Source of the DNA: Hyphomicrobiales bacterium
GTDB lineage: Bacteria; Pseudomonadota; Alphaproteobacteria; Rhizobiales; Beijerinckiaceae
Assembly: GCA_015655535.1 (NCBI GenBank)
Contig: JAATEW010000277.1
Span: 1 to 25,201, forward strand
Direction: 5' to 3'
DNA: 25,201 nucleotides
Shown here: positions 1 through 7,324 of the stretch, piece after piece
Numbering within the stretch: position 1 is the stretch's first letter
How the letters are laid out: each line of letters opens with the position of its first letter
Notes under the pieces: model-generated
Told to the model about the DNA's origin: nothing
The model's input: the letters and a program-made list of their open reading frames with translations, nothing else
The model's database searches: none
Position numbers and translations under genes: made by a program

Positions 1-74
<74 letters not shown>

Positions 75-108
75 GCGCGGCGGCAGGTGCGTGCCGCGGA
101 GATGAGCC

Positions 109-137
109 GGATAAGATAGGCCTGTCTTCAAGTCAAG
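109..137 (-). promoter_or_regulatory. candidate promoter of tRNA-Asp
   Basis: On the minus strand a CTTGAC box (137-132) is followed after 17 nt by TTATCC (114-109), about 35 bp upstream of the tRNA 5' end. The CTTGAC form of the -35 box is common in alphaproteobacterial stable-RNA promoters. This is a match by eye only; the -10 box is imperfect. Confidence 0.4.
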
Positions 138-198
138 CGTGAAGCCCGTCGCACCATGCATGCAGCGGAAAGTGATTCCCGCGCCATCTCAGCTGTCT

Positions 199-252
199 CT
201 AGAGCGGGATGAGCAAAAGTGTAAGCGGTTTTGCGCCCGCATCCCGCTCTAG
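199..252. repeat. REP-like inverted repeat
   Basis: A perfect 13-bp inverted repeat, CTAGAGCGGGATG (199-211) and its complement (240-252), encloses a second inverted pair, GCAAAA (213-218) and TTTTGC (229-234). The arrangement and the AGCGGGATG core look like an interspersed palindromic element found in many copies in Hyphomicrobiales genomes. The family assignment is from memory; only one copy is in this window. Confidence 0.65.
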
Positions 253-499
253 TTCATCGTGATCTTGAGCGGAATGCCCATCCAAAGCGGCAGAAATCGG
301 CGTCGGCTGCGGTGCGGCCGGTGCCCGGCAGAGACGTTTCTCCGGATGCAAGCAGAAGGCTCGATGCGTTTGCTGAAACGCCAATCGCATCGAGCGCATT
401 CCGCTAGGACCTAGTCCGAGCTGAATGCGCTCTTTAAATGCGATGATGAAAAGCGGCGACCTTGGAAATGCGCGGCACCTGAAAAGGGAGTATTTTTCC

Positions 500-530
500 A
501 AAAATCTCCTCTCGCACAAGGCGAGAGGAG
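500..530 (-). terminator. candidate intrinsic terminator hairpin
   Basis: A 10-bp perfect stem, CTCCTCTCGC (506-515) and GCGAGAGGAG (521-530), has a 5-nt loop. On the minus strand it is followed by ATTTTTGG, a short T-tract, so it could end a minus-strand transcript. No clear gene lies directly upstream on that strand. A dispersed repeat is an equally good reading. Confidence 0.4.
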
Positions 531-741
531 AGAGTTGGTGCCATCCAAGAAACGCACAACCTTTTCCAATTACGCGCCGATGGCGCAACCCTCATATGCG
601 GTATGCCCCTCGTTAAATTTACGTAAGTTTTTCGACGGAAAGCGCGGGATTCCATCTGCCCTAACGGAACCTGGCACGGGGCCGGATCGATCGGCTAGAT
701 ATGACAGTTTCATAACATCGGCATCGAAGAACGCTGGCGCC

Positions 742-1089
742 TTAATGTCTTTCCAGCTTCCGAATCCGGGTCCGCTCTGCGAGAAGACAAGTTCCCATTT
801 CATCGCAGGCCGCGTGGTTCAATTGAACATTGACGGCCCGCGCGACGGCCCGCAAAGAATGATGTGCGAGGCCGTCGGCGACAAGGATCGGCAGCAGCAT
901 CAAGACAGGCGGCAAAAAGAGATAGAAAAAGCTCGCCGTGCGCCGCGATAGCAATGGGTTCGAACGCGAGGATGTATAAGAGGCGGGCAGATTTGTCGGC
1001 ATTAAATCGATCAGCCAGTGAGAGAAACGCATCGAGAGAGGTGCGGCGCCTGTCTTGCCGCCCTCAAATTGCGGCATGATTGAAGGCAT
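742..1089 (-). CDS. doubtful small membrane protein or gene remnant
   Basis: The 115-residue frame starts at ATG and has one strongly hydrophobic stretch around residues 53-73 (FFYLFLPPVLMLLPILVADG). The codons in the middle resemble those of neighbouring genes, but the ends look random, with a basic, low-complexity tail. I see no conserved motif and no good ribosome binding site. It may be a decayed fragment or a chance frame. I list it only because nothing else explains this stretch. Confidence 0.2.
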   Translation of the reverse strand: MPSIMPQFEGGKTGAAPLSMRFSHWLIDLMPTNLPASYTSSRSNPLLSRRTASFFYLFLPPVLMLLPILVADGLAHHSLRAVARAVNVQLNHAACDEMGTCLLAERTRIRKLERH

Positions 1090-1262
1090 ATGGGCAAGCC
1101 GCGTGCCAAGACCAGACAGGCCACATGGCCTTTCTTTTTCATGCGCTCGGGTTTCTGGCCCAATCGTCTGAAATTCACATTCCCCTTTATGACTCAGGCC
1201 TGTGTGCGTTCCGGCAGAGGCTCTATCCCTCGGCGGAGTGCCATCTCAATTTCCTGTGATCT

Positions 1263-2042
1263 TTATCCGGACGCTTCGGTGCGGATGCGAAAAGGCGGCA
1301 ACAGCCAGCGGCGCAGGCTGCCCGGCAGGAATTGGCCGAGCCGCGCGGCAAAGGCGAGGGGGAAGGGAAAGGCGATGATCGTCTGACCGCGTTCGAGGCT
1401 GCGCGCGATGCGCCTGGCCGCGTCATCGGCCGAGATTTGGAAAGGTTTGGTGCTGGCCACGCTATTGGACATAGGCGTTTCGACGAAACCCGGGCAGACG
1501 ACGCTGACCTTGATGCCGCGCGGGTGCAAGGCGTCGCCGAGCGCGAGGCCATAAGCCATGATGGCCGATTTGCTGGCGCAATAGCTGGGCGAATCGGCAA
1601 GCGGCACGAAACCGGCGAGCGAGCCGATCAAGGCGATCTGCCCATGCCCGCGGGCGATCATGGCTGGCAGAATCGCATGGACGCTGTTGAAAGCGCCAAG
1701 CACATTGGTCTCGATCAGCGCGAGGCTGAGTTCGTTCGGCTCGAACGCGCCCTCGGCCGTCGTGCCGCCGGTCACACCTGCATTGGCGAATAGGAGATCG
1801 ACCGGCGCGTCCCGGTCTAAATCCGCGATCCAGCTCATGAGCTCGGCGCGGGTGCGGACGTCGATGACGCCTGTCTTGACGTCTTTCGCGCCGCCTGCCC
1901 GGCATTCGGCTGCGACGGCGTCGAGGCGCTCTTTATTGCGGCCGATTAGGCCGAGCATGGCGCCCTGTGCGGCATAATGAAGGGCGAGCGCCTTGCCGAT
2001 GCCGCTTGAGGCGCCAGTGATAACGATCGTTTTAGGGGACAT
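1263..2042 (-). CDS. short-chain dehydrogenase/reductase (SDR family)
   Basis: This 259-residue protein is a classical cytosolic SDR oxidoreductase. The Rossmann nucleotide-binding motif TGASSGIG is at residues 9-16, NAG at 87-89, and the catalytic set is Ser141, Tyr154 and Lys158 (YxxxK). The PCPGFVETPM-like segment after the active site (VVCPGFVETPM) is typical of the family. The substrate cannot be told from sequence. The start chosen is ATG at 2042 (MSPKTIVITG). The same frame is open to 2270, but that extension is basic, lacks family similarity and overlaps the HTH gene. The gene lies 25 bp downstream of the small HTH gene on the same strand and is probably cotranscribed with it. Confidence 0.9.
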   Translation of the reverse strand: MSPKTIVITGASSGIGKALALHYAAQGAMLGLIGRNKERLDAVAAECRAGGAKDVKTGVIDVRTRAELMSWIADLDRDAPVDLLFANAGVTGGTTAEGAFEPNELSLALIETNVLGAFNSVHAILPAMIARGHGQIALIGSLAGFVPLADSPSYCASKSAIMAYGLALGDALHPRGIKVSVVCPGFVETPMSNSVASTKPFQISADDAARRIARSLERGQTIIAFPFPLAFAARLGQFLPGSLRRWLLPPFRIRTEASG

Positions 2043-2067
2043 GGCCGGGCTCGTCCCGCGCCGCTTG

Positions 2068-2280
2068 CTAACGACTCCGAGCCTTTTTATTGGCGAGACT
2101 GTCGATTGCGATCGCGATCCGTTCCTCGTCGATCGGCGACAATTGCGTCTTGCCGGATTCATAATCCCGGATTTTTTTGACCGACCATCCGATGAGGGCG
2201 GCCACGTCGTTTTCGAGAAGCCCGAGGCTTTCTCTGCGGGCCTTATTGGCATGCGGCGCCGGTGCGTCACCTTCGCTCAT
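2068..2280 (-). CDS. small XRE-like helix-turn-helix protein
   Basis: The protein has 70 residues and is almost entirely one HTH unit. The segment around residues 14-62 (ARRESLGLLENDVAALIGW, then VKKIRDYESGK) has the XRE/Cro pattern, with a recognition helix ending in RDYESGK. It is probably a DNA-binding regulator, cytosolic, possibly autoregulatory. A short inverted pair CTAT-AAAGG-ATAG sits just upstream of its start, and a 7-bp hairpin (AAGCGGC/GCCGCTT, 2306-2322) lies further upstream. Its place directly before the SDR gene suggests it controls, or is carried with, that gene. The target is unknown. Confidence 0.75.
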   Translation of the reverse strand: MSEGDAPAPHANKARRESLGLLENDVAALIGWSVKKIRDYESGKTQLSPIDEERIAIAIDSLANKKARSR

Positions 2281-2419
2281 AGCACTATCTATCCTTTATA
2301 GAGGCAAGCGGCTCCGCCGCTTCGTCCCCTTCCATAAGCCGATCCCTGGGCTTGGATCAAGGACGTCGCGGCGGCACGCCGTCCAATCTCCCCTCAACCC
2401 ATGGAAAACAAAAGCGTTC

Positions 2420-2938
2420 TTACCTCAGGAAGACTTTCGGCACGCCTTCGACATTCATCGAGGAGCAGATAACCACGCCCGTCCATATGAGGACGGAGAG
2501 CGTGCCCGCCAGGCGCGCCTGCCAAGGCGTGCTTTCGCCTGCCGCGAGGCGGGGAGCGATCAGCTTGTTGAAGAGCGCGGCATTGGCGAGGCCGAGCACA
2601 AGCAAAACGAGCTTGGGAGCGAAATAGGCATGGCTTCCGACATGGACCGGATCGAAAAGAAAAAGCGGGATGCCCGTGATGACGGTGATCGCGAAGAAAA
2701 TATAGATCCAGAGCATGAACTGCTCGGACAGATCGTCAATTCCGACGCGCGATTTCACCCCCATCAAGCGCAGATCGAGAAATATGATCCCGCCGAAAAA
2801 GGCGCCCATCGACAGGATATGCGCGATGCGGATGATGTAATGATAGGGCTGGATCGCGAAATGGAATGTCCGGTTGTCGAGCGCGATCAGAATGTCGGGG
2901 GGGATACGCAGGGCATCGAATAGGCTTGGGTCGGCCAT
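2420..2938 (-). CDS. four-helix membrane protein, DUF6644-like
   Basis: This 172-residue protein has four predicted membrane helices, roughly at residues 34-59, 74-94, 107-124 and 143-160. Histidines lie in the first helix region (PYHYIIRIAHILSMGAFFGG), and the motif LDLRLMG follows it. The pattern is like uncharacterised inner-membrane proteins annotated as DUF6644 (from memory). The conserved histidines could hold haem or metal, but this is inference. It sits 122 bp downstream of the P19-type gene on the same strand, where a permease would be expected. It has no REXXE motif and is not an FTR1 iron permease. AAGAG precedes the ATG. Confidence 0.75.
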   Translation of the reverse strand: MADPSLFDALRIPPDILIALDNRTFHFAIQPYHYIIRIAHILSMGAFFGGIIFLDLRLMGVKSRVGIDDLSEQFMLWIYIFFAITVITGIPLFLFDPVHVGSHAYFAPKLVLLVLGLANAALFNKLIAPRLAAGESTPWQARLAGTLSVLIWTGVVICSSMNVEGVPKVFLR

Positions 2939-3060
2939 GTGTCTCTTGCACTTAATCCTGAATTTCGATTGCAGACATCGGGCGAACCCAATGCCTCAAC
3001 ATATCATTCCGCTTGGCGTTTCGGTAAAATGATGCAGATCAAGTGTGCGCCATCCGCACA

Positions 3061-3576
3061 TTACTTCTGCGGATATTTGAACGAAAAGTCCTGGGTGAAG
3101 GGCTTCCACCATCCCGGCACGCCGGTCTCCTCATCGGTATGATGGAGGAAGCCGTTGACCTCCGGCGGTTCGAACCGGTAGATGAGCTTGTAGGCGCCCG
3201 GCCCATCCATTTTGACGTTATTTGCGTAATGCGGCCCGTCCTTGGCCGTCATCGGCAAGAGGACGCCTTCGGCTGTCCAGTTCGATCCCGTCTTCTCGAG
3301 CTTATAATGGATGGTGAGATAGGCCATCCAGGCGCCGTCGGGAAATCCATAGACGTTATCGGCCGTCGCATGAACATCGGCTTCGAGATGGATCACATCC
3401 GGGCCATGCGCCATGTGCGGCGGCATCGGCGCCATCTCTATGCCGACGAGATAATTGGCGACGATCTCCATGTCGTGCTGATGCACCGGGCCGCCGACGT
3501 AATATTCGCGCGCCTGGGCCACACTTGCGAAGAGAAGGCTGAGAGCCGCGGCGAATTGAAAGGATCGCTTCATCAT
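3061..3576 (-). CDS. periplasmic P19/Tp34-type metal (iron) transport protein
   Basis: The 171-residue precursor has a signal peptide ending near residue 22 (SVAQA) and then a compact domain of the P19/Tp34 (Iron_transport) family. Family features include the metal-binding GIEMAPM segment, HLEADVHA, and GPHYANN, followed by the C-terminal WWKPF region. Members bind Cu and Fe in the periplasm and feed iron to an FTR1-type permease (FtrA in Brucella/Bordetella; P19 in Campylobacter). The start at 3576 is chosen for the strong GGAGG just upstream; the adjacent ATG at 3573 is equally possible. Another ATG at 3594 overlaps the cupredoxin stop. It is in an operon with the cupredoxin-like gene, 14 bp upstream. 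Confidence 0.85.
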   Translation of the reverse strand: MMKRSFQFAAALSLLFASVAQAREYYVGGPVHQHDMEIVANYLVGIEMAPMPPHMAHGPDVIHLEADVHATADNVYGFPDGAWMAYLTIHYKLEKTGSNWTAEGVLLPMTAKDGPHYANNVKMDGPGAYKLIYRFEPPEVNGFLHHTDEETGVPGWWKPFTQDFSFKYPQK

Positions 3577-3590
3577 TGTTCCTCCGGCTC

Positions 3591-3920
3591 TCATTCGACG
3601 ATCAAAGCCCCTTTGGCGGTCTCGTTATATTCGCCGAAAAATTCATAGCGCGCTGGCGACAGGCCTTTGACGCGCAGCTTGATCGAACTCTTCGGCGCGA
3701 CGATCTTTTCGATCTTCAGCGGCGTGCTTTCGAATTCTTCGGGCGTGTCGTCGTCATTGACCACAGTGATGAGGAGCGGCTGGTTGGCCGGAACTTTCGG
3801 TTCCCGAGGCTCGAACGCATGGTTTTTTAAAGTGATGACGATCTCAAGCGGATCGGCGGCCATCGCCGGTTGTCCCAGCAAGGCAATCGCGAAAAGGGCT
3901 GGCAACGAGAGGCGAAACAT
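3591..3920 (-). CDS. periplasmic cupredoxin-like protein (FtrB/EfeO N-domain type)
   Basis: This 109-residue precursor has a signal peptide ending near AMAA (residues 19-22) and then a cupredoxin-like beta domain. The segment NDDDTPEEFES and the late YEFFGEY motif are typical of the partners of P19-type iron proteins. The usual type-1 copper ligands (a Cys and C-terminal His/Met) are absent, so it is not a blue copper electron carrier in the ordinary sense. Family knowledge suggests it oxidises or passes iron to the P19 protein or a permease. It is the first gene of a minus-strand operon with the P19 gene and is divergent from sodC. Confidence 0.8.
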   Translation of the reverse strand: MFRLSLPALFAIALLGQPAMAADPLEIVITLKNHAFEPREPKVPANQPLLITVVNDDDTPEEFESTPLKIEKIVAPKSSIKLRVKGLSPARYEFFGEYNETAKGALIVE

Positions 3921-4005
3921 TCAACCCTTTTTTATCTTGACTGCTCTGGTGGTAAAAAAACGACGTGGCAGTCGGAAAGATTTATGTCAAGTCTATGAAA
4001 CTTAC

Positions 4006-4022
4006 TTTAGGTTTATTCTAAA
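4006..4022. promoter_or_regulatory. candidate Irr box (iron control element)
   Basis: The 17-bp sequence TTTAGGTTTATTCTAAA is a near-palindrome. It agrees at 12 of 14 arm positions with the rhizobial Irr/ICE form TTTAGAA-N3-TTCTAAA as I remember it. It lies 86 bp upstream of the cupredoxin-P19 operon and 99 bp upstream of sodC, in the divergent promoter region, where an iron regulator would be expected. Confidence 0.45.
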
Positions 4023-4120
4023 ACGAATTGCATCAATTGCTTTCGGCGAGCTTGAGCCTAGTTGTGTGAACAAGCGTCTAAAAGCGCGTGCCAATCGTGC
4101 GTTGCAAGAGGGATTCCAAT

Positions 4121-4651
4121 ATGGCTTCGCGACCCTTGTTCCTTGCGGCCTGTGTTTTGATTTCATTCGGCGCCGCGGCTTTGGCGCAGACGCCAGACAA
4201 GACGTTGAGCGCGAAAGTCGTGGGTCCCAACGCGAAAGATCTCGGGACGATGACGCTCACGGATGCGCCGAAGGGCGTTTTGCTCCGCCTTGAATTGAAG
4301 GGGCTGCCGCCGGGCTGGCACGGCATGCATTTTCATGAGAAGGGCGATTGCAGCGACGACAAATTCATGAATGCCGGCGCGCATGTTCATGCCGTGACGC
4401 CGGTCGTTCATGGTTTCCTCAAAGAAGATGCGACGGATTCGGGCGATCTTCCCAATCTCTATGTCGCGGCGGACGGCACGGCGACGGCCGAACTTTATTC
4501 GACCTATGTCTCGTTCAAGGGCGAAGGCGGGCGTCCGTCCTTGCTGGACGGCGATGGCTCGGCGCTCATCATCCATGTCAATCCGGATGATTATACGACG
4601 CAGCCGATCGGTGGCGCCGGTGCACGCATCGCCTGCGCGGTTATCAAATAA
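4121..4651 (+). CDS. sodC: Cu-Zn superoxide dismutase (periplasmic, variant zinc site)
   Basis: The 176-residue precursor has a signal peptide (about residues 1-22, ending ALA) and a complete Cu-Zn SOD domain that converts superoxide to peroxide and oxygen. Copper ligands correspond to His70, His72, His88 and His142. Zinc ligands correspond to His88, His97 and Asp109 (GDLPN). The usual third zinc histidine is replaced by Asp106 (TDSGDLPN). Cys77 and Cys162 can form the family disulfide, and Arg159 matches the active-site arginine. The ATG at 4121 follows AAGAGGGA at good spacing; the upstream ATG at 4088 adds no signal peptide. It is divergent from the metal-protein operon and convergent with the next gene, with a 3-bp gap. 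Confidence 0.9.
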   Translation: MASRPLFLAACVLISFGAAALAQTPDKTLSAKVVGPNAKDLGTMTLTDAPKGVLLRLELKGLPPGWHGMHFHEKGDCSDDKFMNAGAHVHAVTPVVHGFLKEDATDSGDLPNLYVAADGTATAELYSTYVSFKGEGGRPSLLDGDGSALIIHVNPDDYTTQPIGGAGARIACAVIK

Positions 4652-4654
4652 AAT

Positions 4655-5239
4655 TCAAGGCTGGTGTTTGGCGGCAGCTATGGCGAATTGATCGGCGGCT
4701 TTGGCGATCTCATCGGCCCGCCGCCGCATCAATTCCCGCATTTCGGCAAGCAAGATTGCAGCGTCTTCGAGATCCGTGTCGCCGGCAAGCCAGCGCGCCA
4801 GAGCCGCCTCGTCGCGCTCCAGCGCGCGTGCCGTATCGCGCTGCCAGTCCGTGCCGTAAAGCAGGCGCGCGGCGGCCTTGAAGAGGTCGGGGGCCGGTAG
4901 GTCTGCAACCATCGCGGGTGCGCCGAGAAGCGGATTGCCTGCATGTGTACCGGACGCATTATCGGCGGCGGTCGATTTCGCTTTGCGATCCTGGGTTGCT
5001 TCGGAAAGCCGCAGGATCTCCGGTAGAATGCTCCGCACGGCTTCGGCGCCGCGCAGAGGCACGGTCCAGTGACGCTTTTCAGGCCGCCATTGAACATTCG
5101 GCACCCAGCGCAAAAGCTGGAGCAATTGCTCGCTGAATCCGCATTTGATGATGATCGCGTCGTCGGTCACCTCAAGCCAGGGACTCGGCGGAAACGGATT
5201 GGCCGCGAGTGCGGCGCGGGCTTTTTCGTCGGATTTCAT
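4655..5239 (-). CDS. hypothetical protein with HARP-like and HTH-like parts
   Basis: I do not recognise this 194-residue protein as a named family. Residues about 20-76 resemble a HARP-type module: strands flanking CGFSEQLLQLLRWVPN, then VQWRPEKRHWTVPL and a helix. That module is best known from SMARCAL1-type DNA annealing helicases. After a linker, residues about 120-165 (LLYGTDWQRDTARALERDEAALARWLAGD) look like the short HTH found in many alphaproteobacterial proteins with a WQ-D-ARAL-RW pattern. Together these suggest a nucleic-acid-binding protein. No catalytic motif is visible. No clear ribosome binding site precedes the ATG at 5239. It is convergent with sodC. Confidence 0.65.
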   Translation of the reverse strand: MKSDEKARAALAANPFPPSPWLEVTDDAIIIKCGFSEQLLQLLRWVPNVQWRPEKRHWTVPLRGAEAVRSILPEILRLSEATQDRKAKSTAADNASGTHAGNPLLGAPAMVADLPAPDLFKAAARLLYGTDWQRDTARALERDEAALARWLAGDTDLEDAAILLAEMRELMRRRADEIAKAADQFAIAAAKHQP

Positions 5240-5473
5240 GCAGTTTGACGGCCGGTTCTGAAGCTCAAATTCGGGAGACGCCCCACCTTTGCAAGCTTAA
5301 TACGAATACATATGATTTCGTAGATCTCTTTAATGGCATCTAAAGGATAATGCACCTTTCGCATAGAATTAATGAGTCTTTCGCAGGGATAGGCTCATCT
5401 AACAGGGTCGGGATTCTGAATTCATCAATTAAATTGCAGTTTGTATTGGTCTCAAAATCATCGGGATCCATAC

Positions 5474-7324
5474 ATGCTGTTTAGCTTGCTCCGCTCCTTT
5501 CGCAGCCGGGATGGCAGCGTATCCGTCATCGGCGCGGTCACCCTTCCTGTCATCGTCGGATTTCTGGCCTTGGGCGCCGACTACGGGCACGGGCTTGTGG
5601 TCAAGACGGAGAACCAGCGGACCGCCGATCTTTCGGCCTATGCGGGCGCCTTGGCTTATGCGAGCAAGGGCACGACGGCGGCGATGACGGCCGCGGCTCA
5701 GAGGCTCGCAGCCCTCAACGGAATCAAAGCATCGCAAGTGACTGCCAATCTTGTCGCCTCGCCGCGGAATGCCGCCAATCCGGCTGTCTCCGTGAATATC
5801 GCAACGAACGACGTTCTTCTATTGGCTCCCGTGCTGCGGTCCGGAACCACCATGCCGGTCAATGCCAAGTCCTATGCCGCGCTCAATGCGACGGCCCAGT
5901 CCTGCATGCTTGCGCTGAGCGCCAGCGGGAGTGGCGTCACTTTGAACGGCGGCACTTCGATATCGGCGCCGGCCTGTACGGTTGCGTCGAACACGACGGT
6001 TTCCGTGCCATGCGGGGACACGGTCACGGCAAAGTCGGTGACCTATAATAGCGCGGCGGTTCCAAGCCAGCCGTGCAACGGTATCAGCGCCGCGATCACG
6101 AAGATCGCGACGGCCGATCCGCTTGCCGCCAATACGGGGATCGCTCAAGCCGCCGCGCATGCGAGCGCACTGTCGTCTCTCACGTCGCCGAGCGCGCCCG
6201 CGAGTTCGGGGTCCAGTTTCTCGACGGCCTGGGCGGCCTCCGGAACGACGACAACGGTCGGTTCATGCACCGCGGTCATGGGCTCGAATTCCATCTGGAC
6301 CATGACCTGTCCTGGAGGCGGGAAGACCTTCAATTTTGGAAGCATCACGGTCAATGGCGGTTTTCCGCTTATCATCCAGACAGCGGACGCGGCTCCGGCC
6401 ACTTTCAATATCGCCCAAGGCGTCGTGAATAGTGCGAGCCTGACGTTTGGCGCGGGAACGTTCAATATCGGCCCGGCATCGACGGGCTCATGCTGGGCAG
6501 GCGCCTATAGTATTTGCAATTTGAGCGGGACACTGATCTTCGGCGGTCCCAGCACCTTCGTCACATCGTCCGGCCTCTATAATGGCGGCGGCTCCACGAT
6601 GACGCTCGGCAGCGGCACAACCAATAGTTTCAGCATTGGCTCTGCCAACAGCAGTGGCAATGCCATCAATATTCAAGGCGGCTCCACGCTGACCTTTGCC
6701 GATGCGACAGGCAGCAGCGGCTTGTTTCGCGTCGTCGGCAATGTAACGAGCGGCGGCGGCAGTTGTATGGTTTTGAGCGCCGCGACCGCGCATGACATCA
6801 ACGGCTTCTTCTCGGCGGCGGGCGGCACCGTCTTGGGCGCCGGTGTCTATTCGGTCTACGGCTACATAGCTCTTGGCGCGGGAGGCGGTGGCGACGTCAG
6901 TTGCAATGGCCAGACGGTCGGCTTCACCGGTACCAATGTCACGGTGGTGACCGCGGGTGCCAGCACATCCCAGACCTATCCCTGTTCGGGTTCGGCCTTC
7001 TGCATCGGTGCCGGATATAATCACGTCAGCCTGACCGCGCCGACCACGGGAACGAATGCCTCTCTCGGCGTCATCGGTCCCGTCTCTTCCTCCAATAATG
7101 CGAGCGCACTTCTGACCGAAGGCGCGAGCAATACGAGTATCTCGGGCGCCTTTTATTTTCCGAACGGGCCGCTGACGCTGAGCGGCGGCGCAAGCATCGG
7201 GAATCAGCCGAACCAATGCCTGCAGATCGTGGCGTCGCAAATTACGCTGACCGGCGGCACGAGCGCATCGGCTTCCAATTGCGTCGGCGGATCGAGTTCC
7301 AACACGGTGCAGCTTGTTCAATGA
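5474..7324 (+). CDS. TadG-like pilus-assembly protein with long Gly/Ser/Thr-rich domain
   Basis: The 616-residue protein starts with a TadE/G-type N-terminus: FRSRDGSVSVIGAVTLPVIV, with a membrane helix at about residues 15-35, then DYGHGLVVKTENQRTADLSAYAGALAYA. The rest is rich in Gly, Ser, Thr, Ala and Asn. It contains many short strand-turn units such as GTFNIGPAS, GSTMTLGSG and GSTLTFADA, suggesting a beta-helix or adhesin-like exported domain. It also has several cysteines. The ATG at 5474 is chosen; a TTG at 5441 in frame adds 11 unlikely residues. It overlaps the next gene by ATGA. The core Tad ATPase and secretin genes are not in this window. Confidence 0.75.
   Translation: MLFSLLRSFRSRDGSVSVIGAVTLPVIVGFLALGADYGHGLVVKTENQRTADLSAYAGALAYASKGTTAAMTAAAQRLAALNGIKASQVTANLVASPRNAANPAVSVNIATNDVLLLAPVLRSGTTMPVNAKSYAALNATAQSCMLALSASGSGVTLNGGTSISAPACTVASNTTVSVPCGDTVTAKSVTYNSAAVPSQPCNGISAAITKIATADPLAANTGIAQAAAHASALSSLTSPSAPASSGSSFSTAWAASGTTTTVGSCTAVMGSNSIWTMTCPGGGKTFNFGSITVNGGFPLIIQTADAAPATFNIAQGVVNSASLTFGAGTFNIGPASTGSCWAGAYSICNLSGTLIFGGPSTFVTSSGLYNGGGSTMTLGSGTTNSFSIGSANSSGNAINIQGGSTLTFADATGSSGLFRVVGNVTSGGGSCMVLSAATAHDINGFFSAAGGTVLGAGVYSVYGYIALGAGGGGDVSCNGQTVGFTGTNVTVVTAGASTSQTYPCSGSAFCIGAGYNHVSLTAPTTGTNASLGVIGPVSSSNNASALLTEGASNTSISGAFYFPNGPLTLSGGASIGNQPNQCLQIVASQITLTGGTSASASNCVGGSSSNTVQLVQ

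Larger units (their letters stand above)
75..1262. other. long intergenic stretch without a convincing gene
   Basis: About 1.2 kb separate the tRNA from the short-chain dehydrogenase. All open frames here are short, arginine- or serine-rich, and match no family I recognise. The stretch holds a 13-bp inverted repeat (199-252), a terminator-like hairpin (500-530), a GTTCAATTGAAC palindrome (817-828) and one weak candidate minus-strand frame (742-1089, listed separately). It may hold decayed gene remnants. Confidence 0.5.

Noticed and set aside
817..828. GTTCAATTGAAC palindrome as a second vir-box-like site
   Set aside because: It does not match the outer consensus positions and has no suitable gene downstream.
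1118..1140. AGGCC-ACAT-GGCCT with a T-rich run as a plus-strand terminator
   Set aside because: The stem is only 5 bp and no plus-strand gene precedes it.
1263..2270. Longer version of the SDR frame with 76 extra N-terminal residues
   Set aside because: The extension is basic, unlike SDR proteins, and overlaps the HTH gene in another frame. ATG 2042 gives a normal SDR N-terminus.
6488..7321. 277-residue frame antisense to the TadG-like gene
   Set aside because: It is a shadow of the Gly/Ser/Thr-rich coding strand, dominated by Arg and Ala, with no domain or start signal.
5441..7324. TTG at 5441 as the start of the TadG-like gene
   Set aside because: It adds 11 residues unlike the family. 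ATG 5474 directly precedes the typical basic N-terminus and membrane helix.
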